From Gammaproteobacteria bacterium (GTDB lineage: Bacteria > Pseudomonadota > Gammaproteobacteria > GRL18), in the NCBI GenBank assembly GCA_030632625.1, contig DAOVUK010000251.1, forward strand, positions 1 to 5,642: a stretch of 5,642 nt of DNA, given 5' to 3'. The notes beneath the pieces were generated by a model. It was not told the origin of the DNA and made no database searches. It saw only the letters and a program-made list of their open reading frames with translations. Positions 1 through 5,511 of the stretch are shown here, one piece after another; position 1 is the first letter of the stretch; each line of letters starts with the position of its first letter. The position numbers were made by a program, and so were the translations under genes.

Positions 1-1020
1 CAGCAGTCGGATCATCAATATCTGGTGCTGGCTAAGGCCAACATTCCCTTTAGCGGCAGTCGTAATGATCTGCTTAAATCCCCCAAAGTGCTGAAAGAAC
101 TATTGGCCAGAGGCATGGCAAAGAAGAATTTCAGCAATAGAAAAGTGGTGGCAGCATTGCCGCCGGACCAGCTCAAAATCACCCCCCTGACTTATAAATC
201 AAATGTGGCCAATGTCGATCAGGAAATACTGAAGATGCTCAGCGGCCGTCTGGAAGGTGATATCAGCGATTATATTATTGATTATTTCCCGGTGCGTTCC
301 AATACTCATGATGAGGAAAATCTGGCTCTGGCAACCATCGCACGCAATGATGATGTGCTGGCATACTTACAGACGCTGACTAATGCTAATTTTGCTGTAG
401 AGGCATTGGATGTCGGGCCTGCAGCACTGAGACGCCTGGTTTCAAGCCTCTATATTAATGAGCCGGCACAAACCATTCTAATCATCAATGCCGGCATAGA
501 GACAACTTATCTGACCGTAATATCCGGCCGCAGACTACTGTTTGATCAGCCTGTTAAATTTGGTGAACAGGCCTTGCTGGAGCAGCTTTCTCAAATACTG
601 GAACTGCCGGCAGAGACATGTCGGCAACTGATCTTTCAGCATGGTATGAAAACAGCATCAGTAGACACAAGCAATCCGTCAGTGGCGATGGATACGGAGT
701 ATTCACAGGCCATTCGGGAGATCCTCAAACCATCTTTTCTTGAGCTGGTGGAAGAAATTAATCGGGTGCTGATATTCACCACGTCTGAAACCCATGGTCT
801 GCCTGTCAGTCAGGTGTGTTTATTGGGTAGTATGGCTCGCTGGCCGGGTGCAGATGAACTGCTGTGTGAACTGATTAATGTGCCGTCATCCTGTATTAAA
901 GACAGCTTTGAGAAAATTTTTCATGACCCGTCCGAACCGGGAAATCGCTGGCTGGATAAGGTGCCGGAACTGGCAATAGCCACAGGGCTGGCACTACGCG
1001 GAATGGTGGATAATGGCTGA
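1..1020 (+). CDS. PilM/MshI-like type IV pilus biogenesis protein (5' end outside window)
   Basis: The frame is open from base 1 with no convincing start, so the gene begins upstream. A GTG at 25 lies inside what looks like conserved N-terminal sequence. The 339 residues present resemble the actin-like PilM family. The KVVAALPPDQ stretch matches the usual 'ALP' strand. A long middle region (NVDQEILKML... to ...VEALDVGPAALRRL) follows the PilM subdomain pattern, then comes a phosphate-loop-like TILIINAGIETTYLTVISG and a C-terminal LLGSMARWPGADELL and ATGLALRGM. Comparison with the usual length of about 310-360 suggests that only some 15-30 residues are missing. PilM proteins are cytoplasmic and bind the N-terminal tail of PilN, whose gene overlaps this one by 8 bases. 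Unusually, the usual Asp of the second phosphate loop (commonly D-x-G) is Asn here (codon 487-489). MshI of MSHA systems is the alternative name. Family assignment is firm; the system name is inference. Confidence 0.82.
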   Translation, partial: QQSDHQYLVLAKANIPFSGSRNDLLKSPKVLKELLARGMAKKNFSNRKVVAALPPDQLKITPLTYKSNVANVDQEILKMLSGRLEGDISDYIIDYFPVRSNTHDEENLALATIARNDDVLAYLQTLTNANFAVEALDVGPAALRRLVSSLYINEPAQTILIINAGIETTYLTVISGRRLLFDQPVKFGEQALLEQLSQILELPAETCRQLIFQHGMKTASVDTSNPSVAMDTEYSQAIREILKPSFLELVEEINRVLIFTTSETHGLPVSQVCLLGSMARWPGADELLCELINVPSSCIKDSFEKIFHDPSEPGNRWLDKVPELAIATGLALRGMVDNG

Positions 1021-1666
1021 CATTAACCTGATCCCGGCAGCTTTTAACAAGCAACTACTGCTCAGGCAATTGCTCAGGCAGTCAGGTATTAGCCTGCTTG
1101 TTTTAACAACATTACTTATGGCCGTTTTTTTCTGGCTGCGAGCTGAAACCACGAAACTTGACCAGCAGCTGCAGCAATTGCAATCACAAAAAGCAATTTC
1201 GACCCAACAGCGTCATAATCTGGAAAATCTCAACACCCGCAAAAATGCTCTGCAGCAGCAGCTGAATCTGCTGGCGGGTTTGCGCAGCGGCATCACCGCA
1301 GAACAGATATTTATCACCATGGATCAAGCGCTCAGCAGCGGCAATGTCTGGTTTACCAAATGGGACTTCCGACGTGCCGGAACCCCCATGAAGGAAACTG
1401 AGCAGGCGGTGCACACAGGGTATTTTGTGGTGATAACGGATAACAAAAACAACAAACAGGAAACCTGGAAGATTGAAACACAAATGAATATCGAAGGGGG
1501 CGCTGTGGATCATGCCGCCCTGTCAGATTTTGTCAGCCGACTCATTGAACAACCTGATATTCAAAACGTCCGTGTACTGCGTACAGAGCAGATTATGCGA
1601 AATCAGAACAAACTGGTTAAATTCAGCCTTGAAGTGATTGTTTCAGCCTCCGGGGTAAGCAGTTGA
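1013..1666 (+). CDS. PilN-like pilus assembly inner-membrane protein (MSHA-cluster MshI2-type)
   Basis: The 217 residues have PilN architecture. A short cytoplasmic tail carries INLIP at residues 4-8, equivalent to the INLLP motif by which PilN docks on PilM. One membrane segment spans about 25-42, followed by a Gln/Leu-rich coiled coil at about 45-90 and a periplasmic alpha/beta domain to the end. PilN pairs with PilO in the inner membrane and links cytoplasmic PilM to the periplasmic linker. The ATG sits in ATGGCTGA and overlaps the upstream gene by 8 bases, which implies translational coupling. The ribosome-binding site is weak (GCGGA about 10 bases upstream). The DNA repeats TGCTCAGGCA at 1059-1068 and 1071-1080 encode a duplicated LLRQ just before the membrane segment. 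Sequence similarity beyond motif and topology is low, as is normal for this family, so the call rests on motif, topology and gene order. Confidence 0.78.
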   Translation: MADINLIPAAFNKQLLLRQLLRQSGISLLVLTTLLMAVFFWLRAETTKLDQQLQQLQSQKAISTQQRHNLENLNTRKNALQQQLNLLAGLRSGITAEQIFITMDQALSSGNVWFTKWDFRRAGTPMKETEQAVHTGYFVVITDNKNNKQETWKIETQMNIEGGAVDHAALSDFVSRLIEQPDIQNVRVLRTEQIMRNQNKLVKFSLEVIVSASGVSS

Positions 1667-2226
1667 TGGCAGATTTTCTGGAAAATACCGATCTGAAAAC
1701 TCTGCGTCCGCTGCTGATAGTGGTGGTACTGCTGCTCATCACTGCTCAGGTGATGTATCTTCTGTGGCCGCAGATCAAACTGTTTAATAAAACCACCAGC
1801 AGCTATGAAATTCTACAGCATGCGGTGAGCAGCAATGATGGCCTGCAGCAGCAATTGTTAAACACCGGGGCCGATGTCCAGTTACTGGAACATCAGCTGC
1901 TTGGGGATATGGCCGGTTTGCCCGTTAAACAAATGGAATCATACATTATCGGACGTCTGCAAAAGATCTCCTGGGAGACCAATGTCGAACTGATCAGCGT
2001 AACTCCGGGAGCCGGAAAAAAAGTGCAGATATTTCAGGAAAGCCTGTTTGATGTCGAACTCAATGCCAGTTACTTTGATTTCTTCTGGTGGCTGCAGAAT
2101 ATCAGCCGGGATCTCGGCTTCATTGTGATTAAAAAATATGCTATTCAACCTATGGATTCGGTATTGTCCGATCCCAGGCTGAAAATCACTCTGACCATGG
2201 TTTCATATCGCGTGGTGAAAGAATAA
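1666..2226 (+). CDS. PilO/MshJ-like pilus assembly inner-membrane protein
   Basis: I place the start at ATG 1666, giving 186 residues. It overlaps the preceding stop by one base (TGATG), with GGGG at 1652-1655 as a possible ribosome-binding site. An in-frame TTG at 1663 is less likely. The protein has a short cytoplasmic tail, one membrane segment at about 14-34 and a helical/coiled-coil stretch at about 42-80. A C-terminal ferredoxin-like region follows, with the PilO-type pattern of an aromatic-rich helix (YFDFFWWLQNIS), a strand and a final strand (LKITLTMVSYRV). PilO-type proteins form heterodimers with PilN and hold the PilP-like linker. MshJ is the counterpart in MSHA clusters. The position between PilN-like and PilP-like genes strongly supports the call; primary sequence alone would not. 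Confidence 0.75.
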   Translation: MADFLENTDLKTLRPLLIVVVLLLITAQVMYLLWPQIKLFNKTTSSYEILQHAVSSNDGLQQQLLNTGADVQLLEHQLLGDMAGLPVKQMESYIIGRLQKISWETNVELISVTPGAGKKVQIFQESLFDVELNASYFDFFWWLQNISRDLGFIVIKKYAIQPMDSVLSDPRLKITLTMVSYRVVKE

Positions 2227-2702
2227 TGTCTATTCTCGGACAGGCTCCCGGCACTGCTTTTAGACTTTTGTTCACGAGCCTGGCGTTCACTGCTGTCGGC
2301 ACGGCAGCCGCTGCGGAAAACACCATTACTCTGCAGCACAACCCTTTTAATAAGCCGCAGACTCTGGCTGCGCCGCCGCCAAAGGTGGTAACAAACAAAG
2401 CACATCATACTCCAGATGTTTTGCCCAGACTGAGTGCTATACTGCTCTCAGATTCTCTGCCTATGGTGATAGCTGATGATGAGCTGCTCAGTCCGGGCGA
2501 AGAGATTAATGGCTACCATTTGCTGTCCGTAGAAAACAGAGGGGCAGTGTTTGAGAAGCAGGGTAAGAAATACATCATAGTACTTGAGGATGATCAAGCT
2601 AAAACCGATCAGGCAGAGACTAAACAGCGCAAAAACATTGGCGCAACCGGTCAATCAGGCAGAAGACCATTGCTTAAAAGACAATCTACTCGAAGAAAAT
2701 AA
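2226..2702 (+). CDS. PilP/MshK/GspC-like periplasmic linker protein
   Basis: The start ATG overlaps the upstream stop by one base (TAATG), with GGTG 8 bases upstream. The 158-residue product has a hydrophobic N-terminus ending in TAAAA, with likely signal peptidase I cleavage near residue 30. There is no Cys in that region, so unlike classical PilP it is not a lipoprotein. HNPFNKP (38-44) corresponds to the (D/N)PF motif common in PilP/GspC-type proteins. A proline-rich linker follows, then a compact beta domain at about 67-121 (LSAILLSD, GEEINGYHLL, GAVFEKQGKKYIIVL), which matches the homology region of GspC/PilP/MshK. The family connects the PilN-PilO inner-membrane complex to the N-domains of the secretin, encoded next. 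The tail (about 125-158) is polar and basic, rich in Lys/Arg/Gln, probably disordered. MshK is the best MSHA name; exact orthology is not proven. Confidence 0.72.
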   Translation: MSILGQAPGTAFRLLFTSLAFTAVGTAAAAENTITLQHNPFNKPQTLAAPPPKVVTNKAHHTPDVLPRLSAILLSDSLPMVIADDELLSPGEEINGYHLLSVENRGAVFEKQGKKYIIVLEDDQAKTDQAETKQRKNIGATGQSGRRPLLKRQSTRRK

Positions 2703-2708
2703 ACTGGA

Positions 2709-4151
2709 ATGAAAATAATGTTCAGACCTTATTGTAATAATAGAAAAACGGCGGCTTTTATACCGGCACTGGCGCTGCTGTTACTGCTCTTATGCTCGTC
2801 TGTGCATGCCGCAAAACAAAAAATAACGCTCACCCTGCAGGACATTGAAATTGCGGAGGTGATGCATATGCTGTCACAACAGCAGCAGGTGAATATCGTC
2901 CTGACAGAGGGAGTGCAGGGTAAGGTTTCTGTTAATCTTTACAATATGGAACTGCTTGATGTCATTCATGCCATTAGCCGGGCAGCAGGTTATGAGGTCG
3001 AGAAACACCGCGGTACTTATTTCATAGTCGAACATGAGGATGTCGGCCGCTATGGTGATTCCGGGCTCACCGAGATACGTTCTTTTAAAGTGCAATATAC
3101 CAATCCTGCCGAAGTAGAAACCATCCTGAAAAATCATCTTTCGAGTTATGGTAAGATTACTTTGCTTAACGAACGCAAGATATTAGTTGTGGAAGACCTG
3201 CCTTCTTTTCTGAAAAAAATTGAGAAACTGCTGGCAGCCATTGATATTGAACCCAGGCAGATTCTGATCGAGGCAAAGATCCTGGAAGTTACTCTCACTG
3301 ATGAAGAATCTTTTGGTGTGGACTGGACCTATTTTTTTGATATTCAGGATGGCGTAGGACGCCTGGGCACACAACAGCTGTCAACGCTTGCCAAACCGGG
3401 ACTATTTCTGGATTTCCTCGGACCAAACCTGAAAGTCGCTCTTGATGCCCTGAAACAGCGCGGCCGTCTGCGTACTTTATCAACCCCGACTTTATTGGCC
3501 ATGGAAGATCAGACCGCAGAAACTCAGGTGGGTACTCGGCTGGGTTATAGCGTGACCACCACCATCAATCAGGTGACTTCTGAAAGTATTGAATTTCTGG
3601 AAACGGGCATTATTCTTAAAGTAACACCCACTGTTGATCAGCAGGGTATGATTATGCTGGATATTCACCCGGAAGTCAGTGATGGCACCGTGTCAGATGA
3701 TGGTATTCCATCCAAGACAACCACCCAGATATCCACTCAAATGCTGGTATCGGACGGTCAGACTGTTTTTCTCGGCGGTTTGATCAGACGCAACATTACA
3801 GAATCCACTGAAGGCGTACCTATTCTCGGTGATATGCCTTTCATCGGGGCTGCTTTTTCAAACAAGTCCGATCGACTGGCTGCCACGGAAATTATCGTTT
3901 TGATCACCCCTACGATTGTTAATTTCCGCAGCAATGCAGAAAATGCCCGGGCAATTGGACTGGTTGATCAACATGAAAAGAGACTGACCAGAGAAGAACA
4001 GCAGGTTGAAGCAGAAATAATTGAGTTCATCGATGACAAAAAAACCATCAATAAGAAACCTGCAGACCAAAAAACTGAAAAAAAAGCAGATGAAAAATCT
4101 GCAAATACAGTTTCTTCCAGCGACACCGGTGTATGGATTTTAGATCAATAG
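2709..4151 (+). CDS. Type IV pilus secretin (MshL/PilQ family outer-membrane pore)
   Basis: The product is 480 residues. A signal peptide has a Leu-rich core at about 20-29 and a likely cut near HAA (33-35). LLC lacks the small residue expected at -1 of a lipobox, so it is probably not a lipoprotein. An STN-type N-domain covers about 38-108, a secretin N-domain about 122-180 (SFKVQYTNPAEVETIL, ILVVEDLPSFLKKIEKLL), and the secretin domain about 185-405. Hallmarks are ILIEAKILEVTL, LRTLSTPTLLAMEDQTAE and VPILGDMPFIG (370-380), followed by IIVLITPTIV. It would multimerise into the outer-membrane gate for the pilus. At 480 residues it is shorter than typical PilQ, with no room for AMIN peptidoglycan-binding domains, which favours the MshL class. 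A charged tail (about 424-465) precedes the end VWILDQ. ATG 2718 has a better-placed GGA (2706-2708, 9 bases) than ATG 2709 and may be the true start, costing three residues. Confidence 0.9.
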   Translation: MKIMFRPYCNNRKTAAFIPALALLLLLLCSSVHAAKQKITLTLQDIEIAEVMHMLSQQQQVNIVLTEGVQGKVSVNLYNMELLDVIHAISRAAGYEVEKHRGTYFIVEHEDVGRYGDSGLTEIRSFKVQYTNPAEVETILKNHLSSYGKITLLNERKILVVEDLPSFLKKIEKLLAAIDIEPRQILIEAKILEVTLTDEESFGVDWTYFFDIQDGVGRLGTQQLSTLAKPGLFLDFLGPNLKVALDALKQRGRLRTLSTPTLLAMEDQTAETQVGTRLGYSVTTTINQVTSESIEFLETGIILKVTPTVDQQGMIMLDIHPEVSDGTVSDDGIPSKTTTQISTQMLVSDGQTVFLGGLIRRNITESTEGVPILGDMPFIGAAFSNKSDRLAATEIIVLITPTIVNFRSNAENARAIGLVDQHEKRLTREEQQVEAEIIEFIDDKKTINKKPADQKTEKKADEKSANTVSSSDTGVWILDQ

Positions 4152-4168
4152 AGCTATGTATCAGCTCT
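4150..4168. terminator. Short stem-loop between convergent genes, possible weak terminator
   Basis: AGAGCT (4150-4155) and AGCTCT (4163-4168) form a perfect 6-bp stem with a 7-base loop. It overlaps the last bases of both convergent stop codons. No T-tract follows on the plus strand and only a weak AT run on the minus strand, so function as an intrinsic terminator is doubtful. It is the only candidate between the two genes. Confidence 0.25.
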
Positions 4169-5025
4169 TAAGCAACCCTCTTAGATGGAAAAAACATATG
4201 CATAACATCACCGACCAGAGCATCAATTTTGGGAGCAATATCCAGACAACGCTCAGCGCTTAAACCGCTTATCTGCCAGACAACAGGTGATACCCGGCTC
4301 AGTGCACTGTCAATGGCTTCATTGCGATCGTACGCCTCAGTCATTAAAGCGGCAATATGCACCAGACATGAAAACATCTGGTACTCCTGAGATCGTTCCG
4401 GCTCAACATGGTACTCGACTGGTTCCCATAAATTTTGCGGCAGCTGCCAGCCGCGCATCAATACGGCCCCGACATTAACATAATCGATACCTAATAAATT
4501 ACGTTCCACCGTATACAGGGGTACATTTTTCTCCTGAGCAATTTTAATCGCCTGTTGTGCCTCATCCGGAACCAGCTGATAAATAAACAGATGACCGATA
4601 TCACACAAAAGACCACAGAGGAAGAGATGCTCGCTGTCAACAACGTTACACAAAGCAGCAAGTTCACGACTGGTTATGGCACAGACCACACTTCTATGCC
4701 AGAAACGTTCCATATCCATGACTTCATTAGACATGCCCTTAAAGCTTCGGGTGACCGATACAGCCAGAACCAGATCAGAAACCCCCTGACTACCCAGCAG
4801 GCTGACAGCACGATTAACGGAATCAATCTGGGTACCCAGACCAAAATAGGCACTATTGACAATGTGCAGCAGGCGCATTGATATTGCAGGATCGTGACTA
4901 ATGACTCTGGCTACTTTTTCAGTCGTGTAGTTTGGATCGGCCAGAACTTCTTTCAGCTGCAGATAAACTTCCGGCAATGAAACCAGTCTGGCATTTTCCG
5001 AGATCTGTTCCCAAACGGTTGACAT
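4168..5025 (-). CDS. HDOD-domain signalling protein
   Basis: I start at the ATG at 5025 (285 residues, MSTVW...). The in-frame TTG at 5037 would consume the Shine-Dalgarno itself: TTGGAG at 5037-5032 with GGAG 6 bases before the ATG. One HDOD domain fills nearly the whole protein (about 12-220). It shows DPAISMRLLHIVNSAYFG (45-62), the RAVSLLG (72-78) signature and FWHRSVVCA (108-116). It also has GLLCDIG (138-144), where hydrolytic HD proteins have His-Asp. The His is Cys here, so HD phosphohydrolase activity is unlikely. HDOD proteins are known as regulators linked to chemotaxis, cyclic-di-GMP and stress signalling, usually acting by protein-protein contact. There is no membrane segment, so it is probably cytoplasmic. 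It converges on the pilus secretin gene with a 16-base gap. A regulatory link to the pilus is possible but shown only by proximity. Confidence 0.88.
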   Translation of the reverse strand: MSTVWEQISENARLVSLPEVYLQLKEVLADPNYTTEKVARVISHDPAISMRLLHIVNSAYFGLGTQIDSVNRAVSLLGSQGVSDLVLAVSVTRSFKGMSNEVMDMERFWHRSVVCAITSRELAALCNVVDSEHLFLCGLLCDIGHLFIYQLVPDEAQQAIKIAQEKNVPLYTVERNLLGIDYVNVGAVLMRGWQLPQNLWEPVEYHVEPERSQEYQMFSCLVHIAALMTEAYDRNEAIDSALSRVSPVVWQISGLSAERCLDIAPKIDALVGDVMHMFFPSKRVA

Positions 5026-5031
5026 AGTATT

Positions 5032-5035
5032 CTCC
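5032..5035 (-). promoter_or_regulatory. Ribosome-binding site of the HDOD gene (decides the start)
   Basis: On the minus strand GGAG (5035-5032) lies 6 bases before ATG 5025. It is part of TTGGAG, whose TTG would otherwise be read as a longer start. This spacing is ideal and favours the ATG. Confidence 0.7.
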
Positions 5036-5086
5036 AATAGTACGCTTCATTATGCTGAATAACTTTTCCGAGCCGATGTACAAAAG

Positions 5087-5116
5087 AGTATATTCCAGAA
5101 AAGTACTTCTTATTAA
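5087..5116 (-). promoter_or_regulatory. Candidate sigma-70 promoter of the HDOD gene
   Basis: On the minus strand TTAATA (5116-5111, 4 of 6 to TTGACA) is followed after 18 bases by TATACT (5092-5087, 5 of 6 to TATAAT). The start of transcription would fall near 5080, giving a leader of about 55 bases. Another TATACT at 5157-5152 lacks a good -35. The region is AT-rich, so chance matches are likely. Confidence 0.35.
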
Positions 5117-5139
5117 GAAACAGTCATTAAGGAACAGTT
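5112..5139. repeat. Tandem 14-bp direct repeat upstream of the HDOD gene
   Basis: Two adjacent copies, ATTAAGAAACAGTC (5112-5125) and ATTAAGGAACAGTT (5126-5139), match at 12 of 14 positions. The first overlaps the -35 hexamer proposed for the HDOD promoter. This arrangement suits a regulator binding site with direct-repeat half-sites. No known regulator is recognised. Confidence 0.5.
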
Positions 5140-5260
5140 ATTCAGATTTAAAGTATAGACTAAATATCAGCTAAAGAGTGAAGTTATTAGTGCCGAATTT
5201 ATTTTTTGAGAAGCGTATTCGATATGCAAGGTGTATTCGGATGTTTTTGCCTCAAGAAAC

Positions 5261-5288
5261 TTGCTGATTAAATGATTTCTGCTATATT
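5261..5288 (+). promoter_or_regulatory. Candidate promoter toward the gene at 5512, interrupted by the small element
   Basis: TTGCTG (5261-5266, 3 of 6 to the -35 consensus) is followed after 16 bases by TATATT (5283-5288, 5 of 6). The -10 is preceded by TG at 5280-5281, giving an extended -10 (TGCTATATT). The hexamer is the start of the direct repeat flanking the element, so a transcript from here would start near or in the element's left end. The weak -35 is offset by the extended -10. Confidence 0.35.
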
Positions 5289-5293
5289 TATTG
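5283..5293. repeat. Left target-site duplication
   Basis: TATATTTATTG, identical to 5439-5449, abuts the left terminal repeat of the small element. It includes the TATATT used in the candidate -10. Confidence 0.7.
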
Positions 5294-5333
5294 GGTGTAG
5301 TTCCTTTATTACAAGGTAAAAAATTTAACCTGA

Positions 5334-5358
5334 TTAGGCGAATGAATTCGCCCCTACA
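5334..5358 (-). repeat. REP-like hairpin unit, minus orientation
   Basis: Read on the minus strand it is GTAG followed by GGGCGAATTCATTCGCC and T. The hairpin has a 7-bp stem and a 2-base loop, with one mismatch at the outer pair. GTAG beside a palindrome is the layout of REP sequences moved by REP-associated tyrosine transposases (RAYT). It matches the reverse complement of 5375-5399 at 24 of 25 positions. Confidence 0.55.
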
Positions 5359-5374
5359 CTACAGAATATAGCCA

Positions 5375-5399
5375 TGTAGAGGCGAATTCATTCGCCTAA
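5375..5399 (+). repeat. REP-like hairpin unit, plus orientation
   Basis: GTAG (5376-5379) is followed by AGGCGAATTCATTCGCCT (5380-5397), a perfect 8-bp stem with a 2-base loop. It is the inverted partner of 5334-5358, head to head across a 16-base spacer, like the paired units of BIME elements. The two could also fold on each other into one 25-bp hairpin. Confidence 0.55.
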
Positions 5400-5438
5400 A
5401 GCTGTCAATTATGACTGTCGTAGAAAAGGAACTACACC

Positions 5439-5449
5439 TATATTTATTG
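5439..5449. repeat. Right target-site duplication
   Basis: TATATTTATTG, identical to 5283-5293, abuts the right terminal repeat. Here TATATT is preceded by CC, not TGC, and no -35-like sequence lies 16-18 bases upstream in the element, so this copy is unlikely to act as a promoter. Confidence 0.7.
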
Positions 5450-5457
5450 TAACTGCT

Positions 5458-5474
5458 CACTATTTAAAATAGTG
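5458..5474. promoter_or_regulatory. 17-bp perfect palindrome, candidate operator
   Basis: CACTATTTAAAATAGTG has two 8-base arms around a single central A. It lies 37 bases before ATG 5512. A one-base loop makes an RNA hairpin unlikely, so a dimeric DNA-binding protein site is the more natural reading. No regulator is identified. Confidence 0.45.
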
Positions 5475-5511
5475 TATTTTAGAGGGAGAGAGTACTCATT
5501 GGATTTTAACT

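Larger units (their letters stand above)
5294..5438. mobile_element. 145-bp MITE-like palindromic element with terminal inverted repeats and target duplication
   Basis: Perfect 14-bp terminal inverted repeats bound the element: GGTGTAGTTCCTTT at 5294-5307 and its reverse complement at 5425-5438. Directly outside lies an 11-bp direct repeat, TATATTTATTG, at 5283-5293 and 5439-5449. It reaches 12 bp if the preceding C, which is also the last element base, is counted. Terminal repeats plus a target duplication and no coding capacity define a non-autonomous insertion element, which would need a transposase supplied elsewhere. A duplication of 11-12 bp is long; some IS4-group elements make duplications of that size, but I do not recognise the ends. 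Inside is an inverted pair of REP-like hairpins at nearly equal distances from the two ends (26 and 25 bases), so the whole unit is close to palindromic. Confidence 0.75.
5026..5511. other. Divergent intergenic region (about 490 bases) with no gene of its own
   Basis: The HDOD gene reads left from 5025 and a partial gene reads right from 5512. I see no protein-coding frame between them. The region is AT-rich and contains the promoter candidates, tandem repeat, small mobile element and palindrome listed separately. The stretch 5158-5260 holds nothing firm beyond a 7-base GTATTCG repeated at 5215 and 5233. Confidence 0.7.

Noticed and set aside
1059..1080. Duplicated TGCTCAGGCA in the PilN-like gene
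   Set aside because: It encodes a repeated LLRQ next to the membrane segment and is explained by protein sequence; two 10-base copies are not a mobile or regulatory repeat.
2145..2408. Minus-strand open frames across the PilO/PilP-like junction
   Set aside because: They are antisense to two well-supported operon genes, with Arg/Cys/Ser-rich translations typical of shadow frames.
4287..4881. Plus-strand open frames at 4287-4478 and 4555-4881
   Set aside because: They lie entirely opposite the strongly supported HDOD gene, and their translations resemble no known family.
5055..5145. 9-bp inverted repeat CTGAATAAC (5055-5063) with GTTATTCAG (5137-5145) upstream of the HDOD gene
   Set aside because: The arms are 73 bases apart in AT-rich DNA, and a 9-bp match over this many possible pairs is expected by chance fairly often.
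5215..5239. GTATTCG repeated with an 18-base period
   Set aside because: Only 7 identical bases with weak flanking similarity; no association with a promoter element.
5283..5449. CRISPR-like or small-RNA interpretation of the repeats
   Set aside because: There are only two units, in inverted orientation, inside one terminal-repeat element with a target duplication; no spacer array and no intrinsic terminator with a T-tract.
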